In this document: one piece after another, positions 26,829 through 37,585 of the stretch
How the letters are laid out: each line of letters opens with the position of its first letter
Numbering within the stretch: the stretch's first letter is position 1
From: Clostridia bacterium
Lineage (GTDB): Bacteria; Bacillota; Clostridia; Christensenellales; Aristaeellaceae
DNA length: 64,000 nt
NCBI GenBank assembly: GCA_017501255.1
Contig: JAFVXE010000014.1
Coordinates: 152,462 to 216,461 of the forward strand
Reading direction: 5' to 3'
The notes under the pieces: generated by a model
Database searches by the model: none
Told to the model about the DNA's origin: nothing
Seen by the model: only the letters and a program-made list of their open reading frames with translations
Position numbers and translations under genes: made by a program

Positions 26829-29800
26829 TTAGTAATACAACTGCCCAAAACGCTCCACAAACAATCGGATAGGAAGTTGCTTGACCGTTTCCAGCCATTG
26901 AGTGGATGTGACCATACCGGAGGCAAAGGGATAGAACAAGATGAAATACGCCAATGCCAGCAACAGATAGATCCCCAGTAGCAGCCGCATCAGATTCTGT
27001 TTTCTCTCTGCCAATCGGCCCAACACCCATGCCGTCGCCAGAATAATGAAGGGGACGCTGGCAAAGTAGTGGTACATATACATACTGCGGGGTACCAATA
27101 CCCACGGCAGATACTGGGAGAAGAAGGCGATCACCAGTACATACACCGTCAGATTGCCATCTCCGTGACGAAGGGACAGTCCAGAACGCTTCCAGTTGAT
27201 TTGCCGTGCAAACAAAGCCACAATCGTCGCTATCATGCAAACAGCACCGATATAGAAGATCCACGGATTGCCCATGCACATGATGGTGGAAGCATAGCCT
27301 GCCGGTTCGAAATTATCCTGAGCAAACCACATGGGTTTCAGAATCAGCGGCCACTGCCACCAAGGCGACTGGAAGGGATGATCCATGCCCAACCCAGGGG
27401 TGCTATGATATTCCAGCATACCAATCTGTGCCTGAATCACACGCTCAATGGTGACCTTGCCTGTGGGCGCCAGATACGGAATGTAACTCAAATAGTATAC
27501 AATGCAGGGCACCAGCACAAAGAACACAACGCAGAAACCGCAGGTGATAAACGCACGGTTCAGGGCGTGATTCTGTGCACCCTTTATGCGCTTAACCTGA
27601 TTGGCTGAAAGGCTTTCGTCGCTACCATCCGTGGAATAGCAGAAGGCAATATTCCCTGTACGGTATTGACGATAGATTGCCGTAAAATACAGCACCGCCA
27701 AACCAACTGCCGAATACAGGCCAATCCACTTGCTGGCGATGGACAGTCCCATCATCAAACCGCTGAAAGCCAGAGGAATCAAGCTCTTCCAATAGGCTTT
27801 GGTGAAAAGTACAGACTTTTCTCCCTCCTCAACGGCAAACACATCAGCCTGCATATAGCGCACCATAAACCAGTAGCTGAGCAGAATGAAGAATACCGGG
27901 AAGGAGTCGATGGTGGCGATTCTCGTCTGGGTAAAGTGCATCAAATCCAGAGAGAATGCCGCCATGCTGAAAGCCGCCAGATCACGGCGTTTGAACAGCT
28001 GCCTGGCAAGCAGATACAGTGCAGGCAGCATCAGTACACCGATCAGTGTGCCAGCAAAGCGCCAGCCGAAAGGTGTCATGTCAAAAAGAGCAATACCGGC
28101 CGCCATCAGCAGTTTGCCAAGGGGCGGATGGGTGGTTTCATACGGGCGCTGCCCATGAAGATGTTCATAGGCGGTACGTCCATGATAGATCTCATCAAAG
28201 TAGGTGCCGGTATACCAGCCGGGTTCGCCAATACAGGTATCCTGCTCATCGATCAGGTATTCCGGCTTTGTCTCGTTGTCCAGAATAGCCGGATTGCTCC
28301 CCTGATGGTCTACCACCGTCATGGAAAGATTATTACCCTCCCGGTCGCGGGTGACGATTTCAAACAGGTTCAGTCCCCCACGCTCCGCATTCAGGCGCAG
28401 ATACTGACCCTTCAGCCACAAAACGCCTTCCGGGCGGTTATAGCCATACTTGATCTCACCTTCGGAAGTTATGTGGGATTGCAAAGCATAGTTCCAGCGG
28501 TAGCACAGTCCTTCCCGCATCTCGCAGGGATAATTTTCCGACCAGTTGATGCCGTCATCACTGACAGAAATGGAGAAACCATAATAACTGACGCCTGCAT
28601 AGTACAGGGTACTGAACTCGGTATTCTCTTCCAGTTTGAACGTGATGGTCTCCTCCGGAGAAGAGGAAACAAAACCATGCTGTGGCGCAACCGTGCTGCC
28701 CAGATTGGTAAAGGCAAGAACAGCGTACAGAGCCGTCACCACGCCCATGATCAGCCAATCCTTCCAGTTCAGATGCAGACTGTGATCCTTGGGATTCAGC
28801 AGCATTTCTACGTAAGACGGAGGATTCTTTGCAATGGGCTGTTCCGTTTCCGCTTTTTGCTTGGTTTTCGTTTTTATGGGTTTCCAATCTTTTACATCAA
28901 CATAGGCAATCCAATAACCATAGCCAAGCCAGAAAAGGTTCAGCAAGCACAGAACAATGTTCAATCCAAGCGTATCATCATTCAGATGTCCATATTCAGA
29001 GCCAAACAGCAGCGCATTGTCCAGTACGATCCCTGAATTGATAAATGTGGTGAAGGAAATCCCCCCCATCAGAACAAGCATCCGAGGATCTCTGGTACGC
29101 AGGAAAGCCAACAGCAGCAGCGGGATAGCAGCAAACAGATAGCGCTCATGAATTTTGACGCTCAAAAGATAAACTCCCAGAATCCCCAGCGCCAGATAGA
29201 ACGGCAATTGTTCGGCTTTATTGCTGTGGAACATCAATACGATGGGAATGGCAAAGGCAAAAGCCATCATTACATACCCATAGGCGCCATAGGTCAGCAA
29301 ACCTTCTGCATAGGGATCCTGAACAAAAGCAATCACTGCAAGCACAAAGTTGATTGCTGAGAACAACAGCAGCGTCAGCGAAAGCTGTCCATCTCTGCTT
29401 GTCCAAAGTGATTGCTTTTCTTTTTTGATACGGAAATAAATCAGCAGTGCAGCAAGGCCTGCCAGCAACAAACCGGTAAACAACGGCAGCAGCGGCGGCA
29501 TTGCCTTGGATATGGGCTGCCAGTTCATGGCCAGCAGATAATGCAAATTGGCTGTGTTGACAGTCGCATAGGCATAGGAAGAAAGCGTTTCTTCATACAA
29601 ATCAAACAGCCAGCCAAGGAACTCTTCCTGACGGACTGAAAAAGGAATGATGATTGCGGCGGCAGCAGCCAAACCGATACCGATTCCTTTAACCAGCCCT
29701 TTCCATTGGCTTGTAAAGGGTTTACCAGTAAGACCAAACAGGCTGATCAGCAGCCAGATACCGGCAATGGGTGCAAAGAGCAAGGCCTGAGGCTTGACCA

Positions 29801-31067
29801 GAATGGATACAAAATAGATGGGCAAAGCAATATGCCAACGCTCATCCATCGCAAAAATGGCACACAAAACTAACAGCATTGCCAGAACGCTGTCCACCTG
29901 TCCCCAGACTGCTCCATTGATGAGCACAGCCGGATTGAAGGCATACAAAGCTGCCACGATCACTGCATATATCGGCTTGATGTGCTTTTTGCCATAGCGA
30001 TACAGCACAATAGCCGTTACCATATCGCAAATTAGGGGCACCAGTTTCAGAATCAGAAGATTCAGCGCCTGATTCCCAAGCGGCATCGCCAGCCGCAACA
30101 ACCAACCCACGGGCCACAGAAGCAGCATATAGCCCGGAGGGTAATCGCAGAAATACTCAGGTGAATAGAATCCCAGCGGTGTCTTATCGGCCATGCGCAG
30201 ACTCCATGCCTGAAAACAGCCTATATCCACCGGGTAACCATCCATCAGGCCGCCCATGGCAATCCGAACCATCACGGCCAATGTCATGGCAATCAACAGA
30301 AAATAAGTGTCGTTCAGTTTTTCAAATCTGCCCGAATAACGAACAAACAAGCTGCACAACAAAAGGAACACCAAACCGCACAGCACGCAAATTGTCACGT
30401 TGCTGTGATGCTGGCTTACAGTCGGATTCTTGTTTGTGTTTTTATTAGAAGTATCTTTTCGCACATACCAGCTGGATGCCGTAAAGCCCTCCGGTACTTC
30501 TTCCACCTTTTCCAGGGAAATGTCATCAAAATAGGCTTTACCGACACTTTCCGCACCATACCCGCCAACACGTACGCCAATGGTTACGGTTTTCTGATCC
30601 TTGCCGGTTTTGCCATACCACTCGATATACTGCCACTGGTCTGTAGGCTCCAGAATACACTCAGAAAATGCATAGAGATCCTCCACAGCAAGGTTGGCAC
30701 CATTGCCGCCGGGTTCCATGCTCTCCACCCAGACATATCCGGAAAGCCGATAAGTGGTATTGGGTTTGACGCTAACCGTACAAACAAACCGCGCATCATT
30801 GGCGCTGGCGTTTTCCACCAATGCGGAATACTGGCCGCTTCTGGCTTTCTCCGAAGTGATGCTTAGCTGTGAACAGCCCACCTCATTATAGTAGGCATTT
30901 TCAAACCAATCATCCGCTTCGCCTTTACTACTAAGCGATTCAAACCCGCCGTTTTTCAGTAGATTGCCGTCAGCATAAGCAGTATGAGGAGTACCTGCAA
31001 CAAAAGCAACGCTCAGCAGCAGCACCAGTAACAGACTCAAAGCGGAAAACCATCTGCGATGTGTCAT
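26829..31067 (-). CDS. Giant two-module membrane glycosyltransferase (PMT/GT39-like) with lectin-like N-terminus
   Basis: 1,412 aa. Signal peptide to about residue 32 (AYA cleavage), then a beta-rich domain at about 35-190 opening NLLKNGGFE, like CBM4/9-type carbohydrate-binding modules. A first GT-C membrane module (about 240-730, with DGYPVDIGCFQAW and CDYPPGYMLLLWP) is followed by a second one from about 770, which includes an extracytoplasmic discoidin-like stretch (FSISVSDDGINW) and then a protein O-mannosyltransferase-type core: YFDEIYHGRTAYE (acidic DE motif), ETTHPPLGKLLMA. It probably transfers a sugar from a lipid carrier to a protein or glycan outside. It overlaps the rnhB stop (ATGA) and ends 17 bases before comM, an unusual guest in this housekeeping run. 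Confidence 0.87.
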   Translation of the reverse strand: MTHRRWFSALSLLLVLLLSVAFVAGTPHTAYADGNLLKNGGFESLSSKGEADDWFENAYYNEVGCSQLSITSEKARSGQYSALVENASANDARFVCTVSVKPNTTYRLSGYVWVESMEPGGNGANLAVEDLYAFSECILEPTDQWQYIEWYGKTGKDQKTVTIGVRVGGYGAESVGKAYFDDISLEKVEEVPEGFTASSWYVRKDTSNKNTNKNPTVSQHHSNVTICVLCGLVFLLLCSLFVRYSGRFEKLNDTYFLLIAMTLAVMVRIAMGGLMDGYPVDIGCFQAWSLRMADKTPLGFYSPEYFCDYPPGYMLLLWPVGWLLRLAMPLGNQALNLLILKLVPLICDMVTAIVLYRYGKKHIKPIYAVIVAALYAFNPAVLINGAVWGQVDSVLAMLLVLCAIFAMDERWHIALPIYFVSILVKPQALLFAPIAGIWLLISLFGLTGKPFTSQWKGLVKGIGIGLAAAAAIIIPFSVRQEEFLGWLFDLYEETLSSYAYATVNTANLHYLLAMNWQPISKAMPPLLPLFTGLLLAGLAALLIYFRIKKEKQSLWTSRDGQLSLTLLLFSAINFVLAVIAFVQDPYAEGLLTYGAYGYVMMAFAFAIPIVLMFHSNKAEQLPFYLALGILGVYLLSVKIHERYLFAAIPLLLLAFLRTRDPRMLVLMGGISFTTFINSGIVLDNALLFGSEYGHLNDDTLGLNIVLCLLNLFWLGYGYWIAYVDVKDWKPIKTKTKQKAETEQPIAKNPPSYVEMLLNPKDHSLHLNWKDWLIMGVVTALYAVLAFTNLGSTVAPQHGFVSSSPEETITFKLEENTEFSTLYYAGVSYYGFSISVSDDGINWSENYPCEMREGLCYRWNYALQSHITSEGEIKYGYNRPEGVLWLKGQYLRLNAERGGLNLFEIVTRDREGNNLSMTVVDHQGSNPAILDNETKPEYLIDEQDTCIGEPGWYTGTYFDEIYHGRTAYEHLHGQRPYETTHPPLGKLLMAAGIALFDMTPFGWRFAGTLIGVLMLPALYLLARQLFKRRDLAAFSMAAFSLDLMHFTQTRIATIDSFPVFFILLSYWFMVRYMQADVFAVEEGEKSVLFTKAYWKSLIPLAFSGLMMGLSIASKWIGLYSAVGLAVLYFTAIYRQYRTGNIAFCYSTDGSDESLSANQVKRIKGAQNHALNRAFITCGFCVVFFVLVPCIVYYLSYIPYLAPTGKVTIERVIQAQIGMLEYHSTPGLGMDHPFQSPWWQWPLILKPMWFAQDNFEPAGYASTIMCMGNPWIFYIGAVCMIATIVALFARQINWKRSGLSLRHGDGNLTVYVLVIAFFSQYLPWVLVPRSMYMYHYFASVPFIILATAWVLGRLAERKQNLMRLLLGIYLLLALAYFILFYPFASGMVTSTQWLETVKQLPIRLFVERFGQLYY

Positions 31068-31702
31068 GCCTTTTCCTCCCCAACAAAGTTCCCAATAAAG
31101 CTGCGGCGATGAAACGGCGTAGGCCCAAAAGTACGGAGCGCCTGAATATGTTCAGCGGTACCGTAACCCATGTTATGATCAAAACCGTATTCGGGGTGCA
31201 GCTGTGCCATCCTGACCATTTCTCTGTCCCGGGTCACCTTGGCAACGATGCTGGCAGCGGCCACATTGTAACTGGTGCTGTCGCCTTTAATGATGGGAGA
31301 GATGGGAAAAGGCAAGTGAAGATCCCGCACCGCATCCACAATGCAAAGCGTAGCAGGAGCATCCATGGCAGCACGTTCCATCGCCAGCTTGGTAGCATTG
31401 AGGATGTTCAACTGGTCGATTTCTTCGGGAGAAGCTTCGCCAATGCCCACATAAATAGCAGAAGCCATGATCTGCTCATATACTTCCTCCCGGCGGACAG
31501 CGCTGAGTTTCTTGCTGTCATCAATCCATGGGAACAAAGGCTCCGACGGCATAATGACACAGGCGGTAACCACATTACCGCACAAGGGGCCACGTCCCAC
31601 TTCATCCATGCCGGCAAGGGATGTACCAAATGCAGCATATTGCTGGTCATACGCTACCATAGCCAGATGATGCTGGAGCCTTTTTGCAGAAGGTTTAGCC
31701 AT
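31064..31702 (-). CDS. rnhB: Ribonuclease HII
   Basis: Removes ribonucleotides misincorporated in DNA. 212 aa. Catalytic residues in GMDEVGRGPLCG (D, E), VDAVRD and STSYNVAAASIVAKVTRD; DDSKKLS is a family block. ATG 31702 is nine bases after AGGAG and overlaps the end of rbgA; ATG 31711 would abut the RBS. Order rbgA-rnhB is as in Bacillus. Confidence 0.95.
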   Translation of the reverse strand: MAKPSAKRLQHHLAMVAYDQQYAAFGTSLAGMDEVGRGPLCGNVVTACVIMPSEPLFPWIDDSKKLSAVRREEVYEQIMASAIYVGIGEASPEEIDQLNILNATKLAMERAAMDAPATLCIVDAVRDLHLPFPISPIIKGDSTSYNVAAASIVAKVTRDREMVRMAQLHPEYGFDHNMGYGTAEHIQALRTFGPTPFHRRSFIGNFVGEEKA

Positions 31703-32591
31703 TCTCGCCATCTCCTGTTGCAATCTCTGTTTTAGGGAGTTCTTCTTTCTGTACGGGAACATCTTCCAAAGTGAGCTTACCCACCTTGCCGGCCCGGAAT
31801 TCATCCAACACTACCGCACAGCCACGGTCAGTATCACAGACACCTCCGCGCATCAGGAAACCACGGCCACGACAAACTGCTTCCAGCAGATCATAGCCAC
31901 GCAATGAAGCATCCTTGATTTTGAACCGTTCCATGGTCTGCTGGGGACGAACCTCCAGAAGGTCTTCCAACAGGCTGATGCACAATTCTTCTACATTGTA
32001 GACAGCATCCTTGATGGTGCCGATATAGGCCAGACGGGTCGCTGCCCGCTGATCGTTCAGTTTGGGCCAGAGCATACCGGGGGTATCCAGCACTTCCAGA
32101 TAAGGAGATACCTTGACCCACTGGTTGCTCTTGGTAACGCCGGGACGGTCACCTGTATGGGCGATGGTGCCGCCATACAAGCGGTTGATGAAGGTGCTTT
32201 TGCCCACATTGGGTACGCCAACCACCATAGCACGGATGGTCTTGGCAATGCCACGACGTTCGCCACGCTCAATGACAGCCCGTGCAGCTTCTTCAATAAA
32301 AGCTTTAGCTTCCTTGGTTTTTTTAGGGGTTGCGTCATAAGCCATGGCAGCAATGCCCTGATTCTTGAAATATTGCAGCCATTTCTGTGTTTTACCGTTC
32401 TCCGCCAGGTCAGCTTTACACAAAAGCAAAATGCGCCGTTTGTGTTCTACCATAGCTCCCAAAGCAGGATTCCGGCTGGAAAGCGGTAATCTGGCATCAC
32501 AAAGTTCAATCACCAGATCCACTTTTGTCAGCTGAGCAGCAAGCAATCGTTTGGCTTTCGCCATATGTCCAGGATACCACTGAATATCCAA
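31695..32591 (-). CDS. rbgA: Ribosome-assembly GTPase RbgA (YlqF)
   Basis: Circularly permuted GTPase needed for late 50S assembly. 298 aa. N-terminal IQWYPGHMAKAKR, G1 GVPNVGKSTF, G3 DTPGMLWP, and a C-terminal RNA-binding helical domain. The G4 motif, usually NKxD, reads CKAD (codon TGT). The start is TTG 32591, eight bases after AGGAGG and exactly at the conserved N-terminus. Confidence 0.95.
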   Translation of the reverse strand: MDIQWYPGHMAKAKRLLAAQLTKVDLVIELCDARLPLSSRNPALGAMVEHKRRILLLCKADLAENGKTQKWLQYFKNQGIAAMAYDATPKKTKEAKAFIEEAARAVIERGERRGIAKTIRAMVVGVPNVGKSTFINRLYGGTIAHTGDRPGVTKSNQWVKVSPYLEVLDTPGMLWPKLNDQRAATRLAYIGTIKDAVYNVEELCISLLEDLLEVRPQQTMERFKIKDASLRGYDLLEAVCRGRGFLMRGGVCDTDRGCAVVLDEFRAGKVGKLTLEDVPVQKEELPKTEIATGDGENG

Positions 32592-32645
32592 TGTACAGAC
32601 CTCCTAAAAGGCATAATCATTCAGTATTATTAAAGCACCCTTTTG

Positions 32646-32679
32646 AAAAAAGCGCAAGCCTTTCTGTGGAGGCTTGCGC
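32646..32679 (-). terminator. Terminator after the methyltransferase gene
   Basis: On the minus strand GCGCAAGCCT pairs with AGGCTTGCGC (32652-32661 and 32670-32679, ten perfect pairs, eight-base loop), followed by six T. It separates the methyltransferase from rbgA. Confidence 0.9.
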
Positions 32680-32683
32680 ATCA

Positions 32684-33502
32684 TTAACGTTTTTTGCCAA
32701 TATACATGGCATGTCCGCAGGTTTCGATAATTTCTTTTCGCTCGGAGGTTTCATCCAACAAATGGAGCATTTCATTGAACATATCCGAATTCTGTATGCT
32801 GTACAGGTGATCTTCTTTCTCATAAGCAAAGCTGCGTATCGAAGAAAGATTGACTTTCGAAAAACCATGATCATCAAACAATCCAACGATTTCATCAGAG
32901 GTTGGATAATACCCCTCCTGAAAGCCGTAAAGAGCATTGTTATTGAATTTTCCAGAGGAAAAAACCTCCCGGAGATTATCAATACTCACCTGATCAGTGG
33001 CGTAGAAATATCGATCAACGATTGCAATGCTGCCGGAAAGATACGGGATGAAGCTGGCAAAAACCATGCCATGTTTTTTCAACACCCGGTGCACTTCCTC
33101 AATACACTTGGCTCTTTCTGTATCATCAAGCAGATGATACAGAGGACCGAAAAGCAAAACCACATCAAACATCTCATTGTCATAGATAGACAAATCAATG
33201 GCATTGACCACATCACAAGCAATCAAATTGTCAGCGCCTGACTGTGCTTTCTTCTCCCTTGCGATGTCAATCAAGCGCTCTGACAAATCAGCCAGATAAA
33301 CCTGATAGCCCTTTTCAGCAAGCGGAAAAGCATATACACCGGTTGCGCCGCCAAGATCAAGGATCTTTCCCGTAGCAGGCAGGTGCTTCTCAAGCTTTTT
33401 CATGGTCATCTCATATTCCAGCCTGCCGCTATTGTCTCTACACAGTCGCCCATTTTCGTCGAAGTTCTGATAATACATTTTCACCCGGTCAAAATCGGTC
33501 AT
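32684..33502 (-). CDS. SAM-dependent methyltransferase
   Basis: Class I Rossmann methyltransferase of 272 aa. Motif I KILDLGGATGVYAFPLAEKG, motif II VYLADLSERLIDIAR, then LIACDVVNAIDL and DVVLLFGPLYHLLD typical of the Methyltransf_11/25 type. Substrate unknown. ATG 33502 follows GGGAGGT; the longer frame to 33961 runs antisense-parallel through hndD and is not used. It has its own promoter and terminator, so it is a single-gene unit. Confidence 0.88.
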   Translation of the reverse strand: MTDFDRVKMYYQNFDENGRLCRDNSGRLEYEMTMKKLEKHLPATGKILDLGGATGVYAFPLAEKGYQVYLADLSERLIDIAREKKAQSGADNLIACDVVNAIDLSIYDNEMFDVVLLFGPLYHLLDDTERAKCIEEVHRVLKKHGMVFASFIPYLSGSIAIVDRYFYATDQVSIDNLREVFSSGKFNNNALYGFQEGYYPTSDEIVGLFDDHGFSKVNLSSIRSFAYEKEDHLYSIQNSDMFNEMLHLLDETSERKEIIETCGHAMYIGKKR

Positions 33503-33532
33503 GGAAGCACCTCCCTTTGAATAATTGCAAGA

Positions 33533-33561
33533 AACATACCATAAAACGCAAAATTGTGCAA
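33533..33561 (-). promoter_or_regulatory. Probable promoter of the methyltransferase gene
   Basis: Minus strand: TTGCAC (33561-33556), 17-base spacer, TGG-TATGTT (33538-33533), an extended -10. It lies between the hydrogenase terminator and the methyltransferase RBS. Confidence 0.45.
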
Positions 33562-33573
33562 GATTTTGCACAC

Positions 33574-33600
33574 AAAAAGCGGCGGGATTTCTCCCGCCGC
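33574..33600 (-). terminator. Terminator of the hnd hydrogenase operon
   Basis: GCGGCGGGA and TCCCGCCGC (33579-33587, 33592-33600) form a perfect GC-rich stem with a four-base loop, followed on the minus strand by TTTTT. It is 17 bases after the hndD stop. Confidence 0.92.
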
Positions 33601-33617
33601 TGGGTTTGACCATGAAA

Positions 33618-35366
<1,749 letters not shown>

Positions 35367-35390
35367 AATTTCCACTCCTTTATGCAGATA

Positions 35391-37184
35391 TTAGTTCTTC
35401 ACGATGGCGCCAAAACGGCACTTCTCCATACAAGAACCGCACTTGATGCACTTGGTGGTGTCGATCGTGTGCATTTCCTTGACGTTGCCGGTAATGGCAT
35501 TGACGGGGCAGACACGGGCGCAAGCGGTGCAGCCGCGGCACTTGTCAGTGATCTCATAGTTGAGCAGCTTCTGGCAGTGGTGAGCGGGGCAGCGCTTCTC
35601 CTTGATGTGAGCCTCGTACTCGCTACGGAAGTACTTCAGCGTGGAGAGAACGGGGTTGGGAGCAGTCTGGCCAAGGCCGCACAGAGCGGTGGACTTGATG
35701 TTGGTAGCCAGAGCTTCCAGCTTCTCGATATCGCCTTCTTCGCCCTTGCCTTCGGTGATGCGTTCCAGGATCTCCAGCATACGCTTGGTACCGATACGGC
35801 AGGGAGTGCACTTACCGCAGCTCTCGTCCACGGTGAAGTCCAGGAAGAAGCGGGCGATGTCAACCATACAGTTGTCTTCGTCCATAACGATCATACCGCC
35901 GGAACCCATCATGGAACCGATAGCAGTGAGGGTATCGTACTCGATGGGAGTATCCAGCAGGTCAGCGGGGATGCAGCCGCCGGAGGGGCCACCGGTCTGC
36001 ACAGCCTTGAAGGCCTTGCCGCCGGGAATGCCGCCGCCGATCTTGTAGATGATATCACGCAGGGGGGTGCCCATGGGGACTTCCACCAGACCGGTGTTGT
36101 TGATCTTGCCGCCCAGAGCGAAAACCTTGGTGCCGGGGCTCTTCTCGGTGCCGATGGAGGTGAACCAGTCAGCGCCCTTGAGGATGATCTGGGGAATGTT
36201 GGCATAGGTTTCAACGTTGTTGATGTTGCTGGGCTTGTCGAACAGACCGCGCACAGCGGGGAACGGAGGCTTGGGAGTGGGCTCGCCACGCTTGCCTTCG
36301 ATGGAGCGCATCAGAGCGGTTTCTTCGCCGCAGACGAAGGCACCGGCACCCAGACGGATGTACATATCAAAGTCGAAGCCGGTGCCGAAAATGTTCTTGC
36401 CCAGCAGGCCGTATTCACGAGCCTGGTCAATGGCCAGCTGCAGACGCTTAACAGCGATGGGATACTCAGCACGGACATACACATAACCTTCGGAGGCACC
36501 GATGGCGTAGCCGCCGATGGCCATAGCCTCGATGACGGAGTGGGGGTCGCCTTCCAGAATGGAACGATCCATGAAAGCGCCGGGGTCGCCCTCGTCAGCG
36601 TTACAGATGATGTACTTCTGATCAGCCTTGGAAGCTGCAGCGAACTTCCACTTGGTGCCGGTGGGGAAACCGCCGCCGCCACGGCCACGCAGACCGGACT
36701 TGATCATCTCATTGATAACATCTTCAGGAGACATCTCGGTCAGCACCTTGGCCAGAGCCTGGTAACCGTCGAAAGCGATGTACTCGTCGATGTTTTCGGG
36801 ATCGATCACACCGCAGTTACGCAGGGCCACACGGCGCTGGTCACGGTAGAAATCGATGTCATCCAGAGACAGGTGAGCATCCTCATGCTCTTCCTTCTCT
36901 TTGTAAACCAGATGCTGGGCAATACGGCCCTTGAGCAGATGCTCAGCCACGATGGTGTCAACGTCTTCCACCTTGATGCGGCTGTAGAAAGTGCCTTCGG
37001 GGTACACGATAACCACGGGGCCGGCTTCGCACAGACCGAAGCAACCCGTGCGGACCACCTTAACTTCCTTGTCCAGACCGTGCTTGGCGATCTGCTCTTC
37101 AAAGCGCTTGATCAGCTCGTTGGAACCGCTGGAAGTACAGCCGGTACCGCCGCAGACAAGCACATGTGCACGATAAAGATCCAT
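35391..37184 (-). CDS. hndC: NuoF-like flavoprotein subunit of the hydrogenase (HndC/HydB type)
   Basis: NAD(P)/FMN-binding subunit, 597 aa. N-terminal thioredoxin-like [2Fe-2S] domain (CGGTGCTSSGS ... CFGLCEAGP), Nqo1 core with FMN/NADH motif GLRGRGGGGFPTGTKW and CNADEGDPGAF, Fe-S binding CGKCTPCRIGTKRM, and C-terminal 2x[4Fe-4S] CRGCTACARVCP and CIKCGSCMEKC. It is the hub where ferredoxin and NAD(P)H paths would meet in electron-bifurcating enzymes. ATG 37184 follows AAGGAGG. Confidence 0.95.
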   Translation of the reverse strand: MDLYRAHVLVCGGTGCTSSGSNELIKRFEEQIAKHGLDKEVKVVRTGCFGLCEAGPVVIVYPEGTFYSRIKVEDVDTIVAEHLLKGRIAQHLVYKEKEEHEDAHLSLDDIDFYRDQRRVALRNCGVIDPENIDEYIAFDGYQALAKVLTEMSPEDVINEMIKSGLRGRGGGGFPTGTKWKFAAASKADQKYIICNADEGDPGAFMDRSILEGDPHSVIEAMAIGGYAIGASEGYVYVRAEYPIAVKRLQLAIDQAREYGLLGKNIFGTGFDFDMYIRLGAGAFVCGEETALMRSIEGKRGEPTPKPPFPAVRGLFDKPSNINNVETYANIPQIILKGADWFTSIGTEKSPGTKVFALGGKINNTGLVEVPMGTPLRDIIYKIGGGIPGGKAFKAVQTGGPSGGCIPADLLDTPIEYDTLTAIGSMMGSGGMIVMDEDNCMVDIARFFLDFTVDESCGKCTPCRIGTKRMLEILERITEGKGEEGDIEKLEALATNIKSTALCGLGQTAPNPVLSTLKYFRSEYEAHIKEKRCPAHHCQKLLNYEITDKCRGCTACARVCPVNAITGNVKEMHTIDTTKCIKCGSCMEKCRFGAIVKN

Positions 37185-37213
37185 GTTAGCTCCTCCTTAA
37201 CGTTTGCTTACGG

Positions 37214-37582
37214 TTACTCAGCAGCGCCGATGGTGTATTCCTGAACGGGACGGCCATTGACGATGTGCTCGGCCACGATGCGGGAAACCATTTCGGGCTT
37301 CACCTTCACGTAGGTGACCTTTTCCTTGCCGGGAACCAGCACGTCCAGCATGGGCTCGAGGCGGCACATACCGATGCAGCCGGTCTGGCTCACGGTCACG
37401 TTCTGGAGACCACGGGTCTGGATCTCATCCATGAACTTGAGCATAACGGGACGAGCGCCGGCGGCGATGCCGCAGGTAGCCATACCGATGACGATACGGG
37501 TGCTTTCGTCAGCGTCCTTACGCATGGAAATCTTGCCCAGAGTCTTTTCGCGGATAGCCTGCAATTCAGCCAGGGATTTCAT
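37214..37582 (-). CDS. hndB: Thioredoxin-like [2Fe-2S] subunit (HndB type)
   Basis: 122 aa, single [2Fe-2S] thioredoxin-like domain with cysteines in GMATCGIAAGARP and SQTGCIGMCRLEP. Small electron-transfer subunit of the NADP-reducing hydrogenase family. Three bases after the HATPase gene and 29 bases before hndC. Confidence 0.92.
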   Translation of the reverse strand: MKSLAELQAIREKTLGKISMRKDADESTRIVIGMATCGIAAGARPVMLKFMDEIQTRGLQNVTVSQTGCIGMCRLEPMLDVLVPGKEKVTYVKVKPEMVSRIVAEHIVNGRPVQEYTIGAAE

Positions 37583-37585
37583 TGC

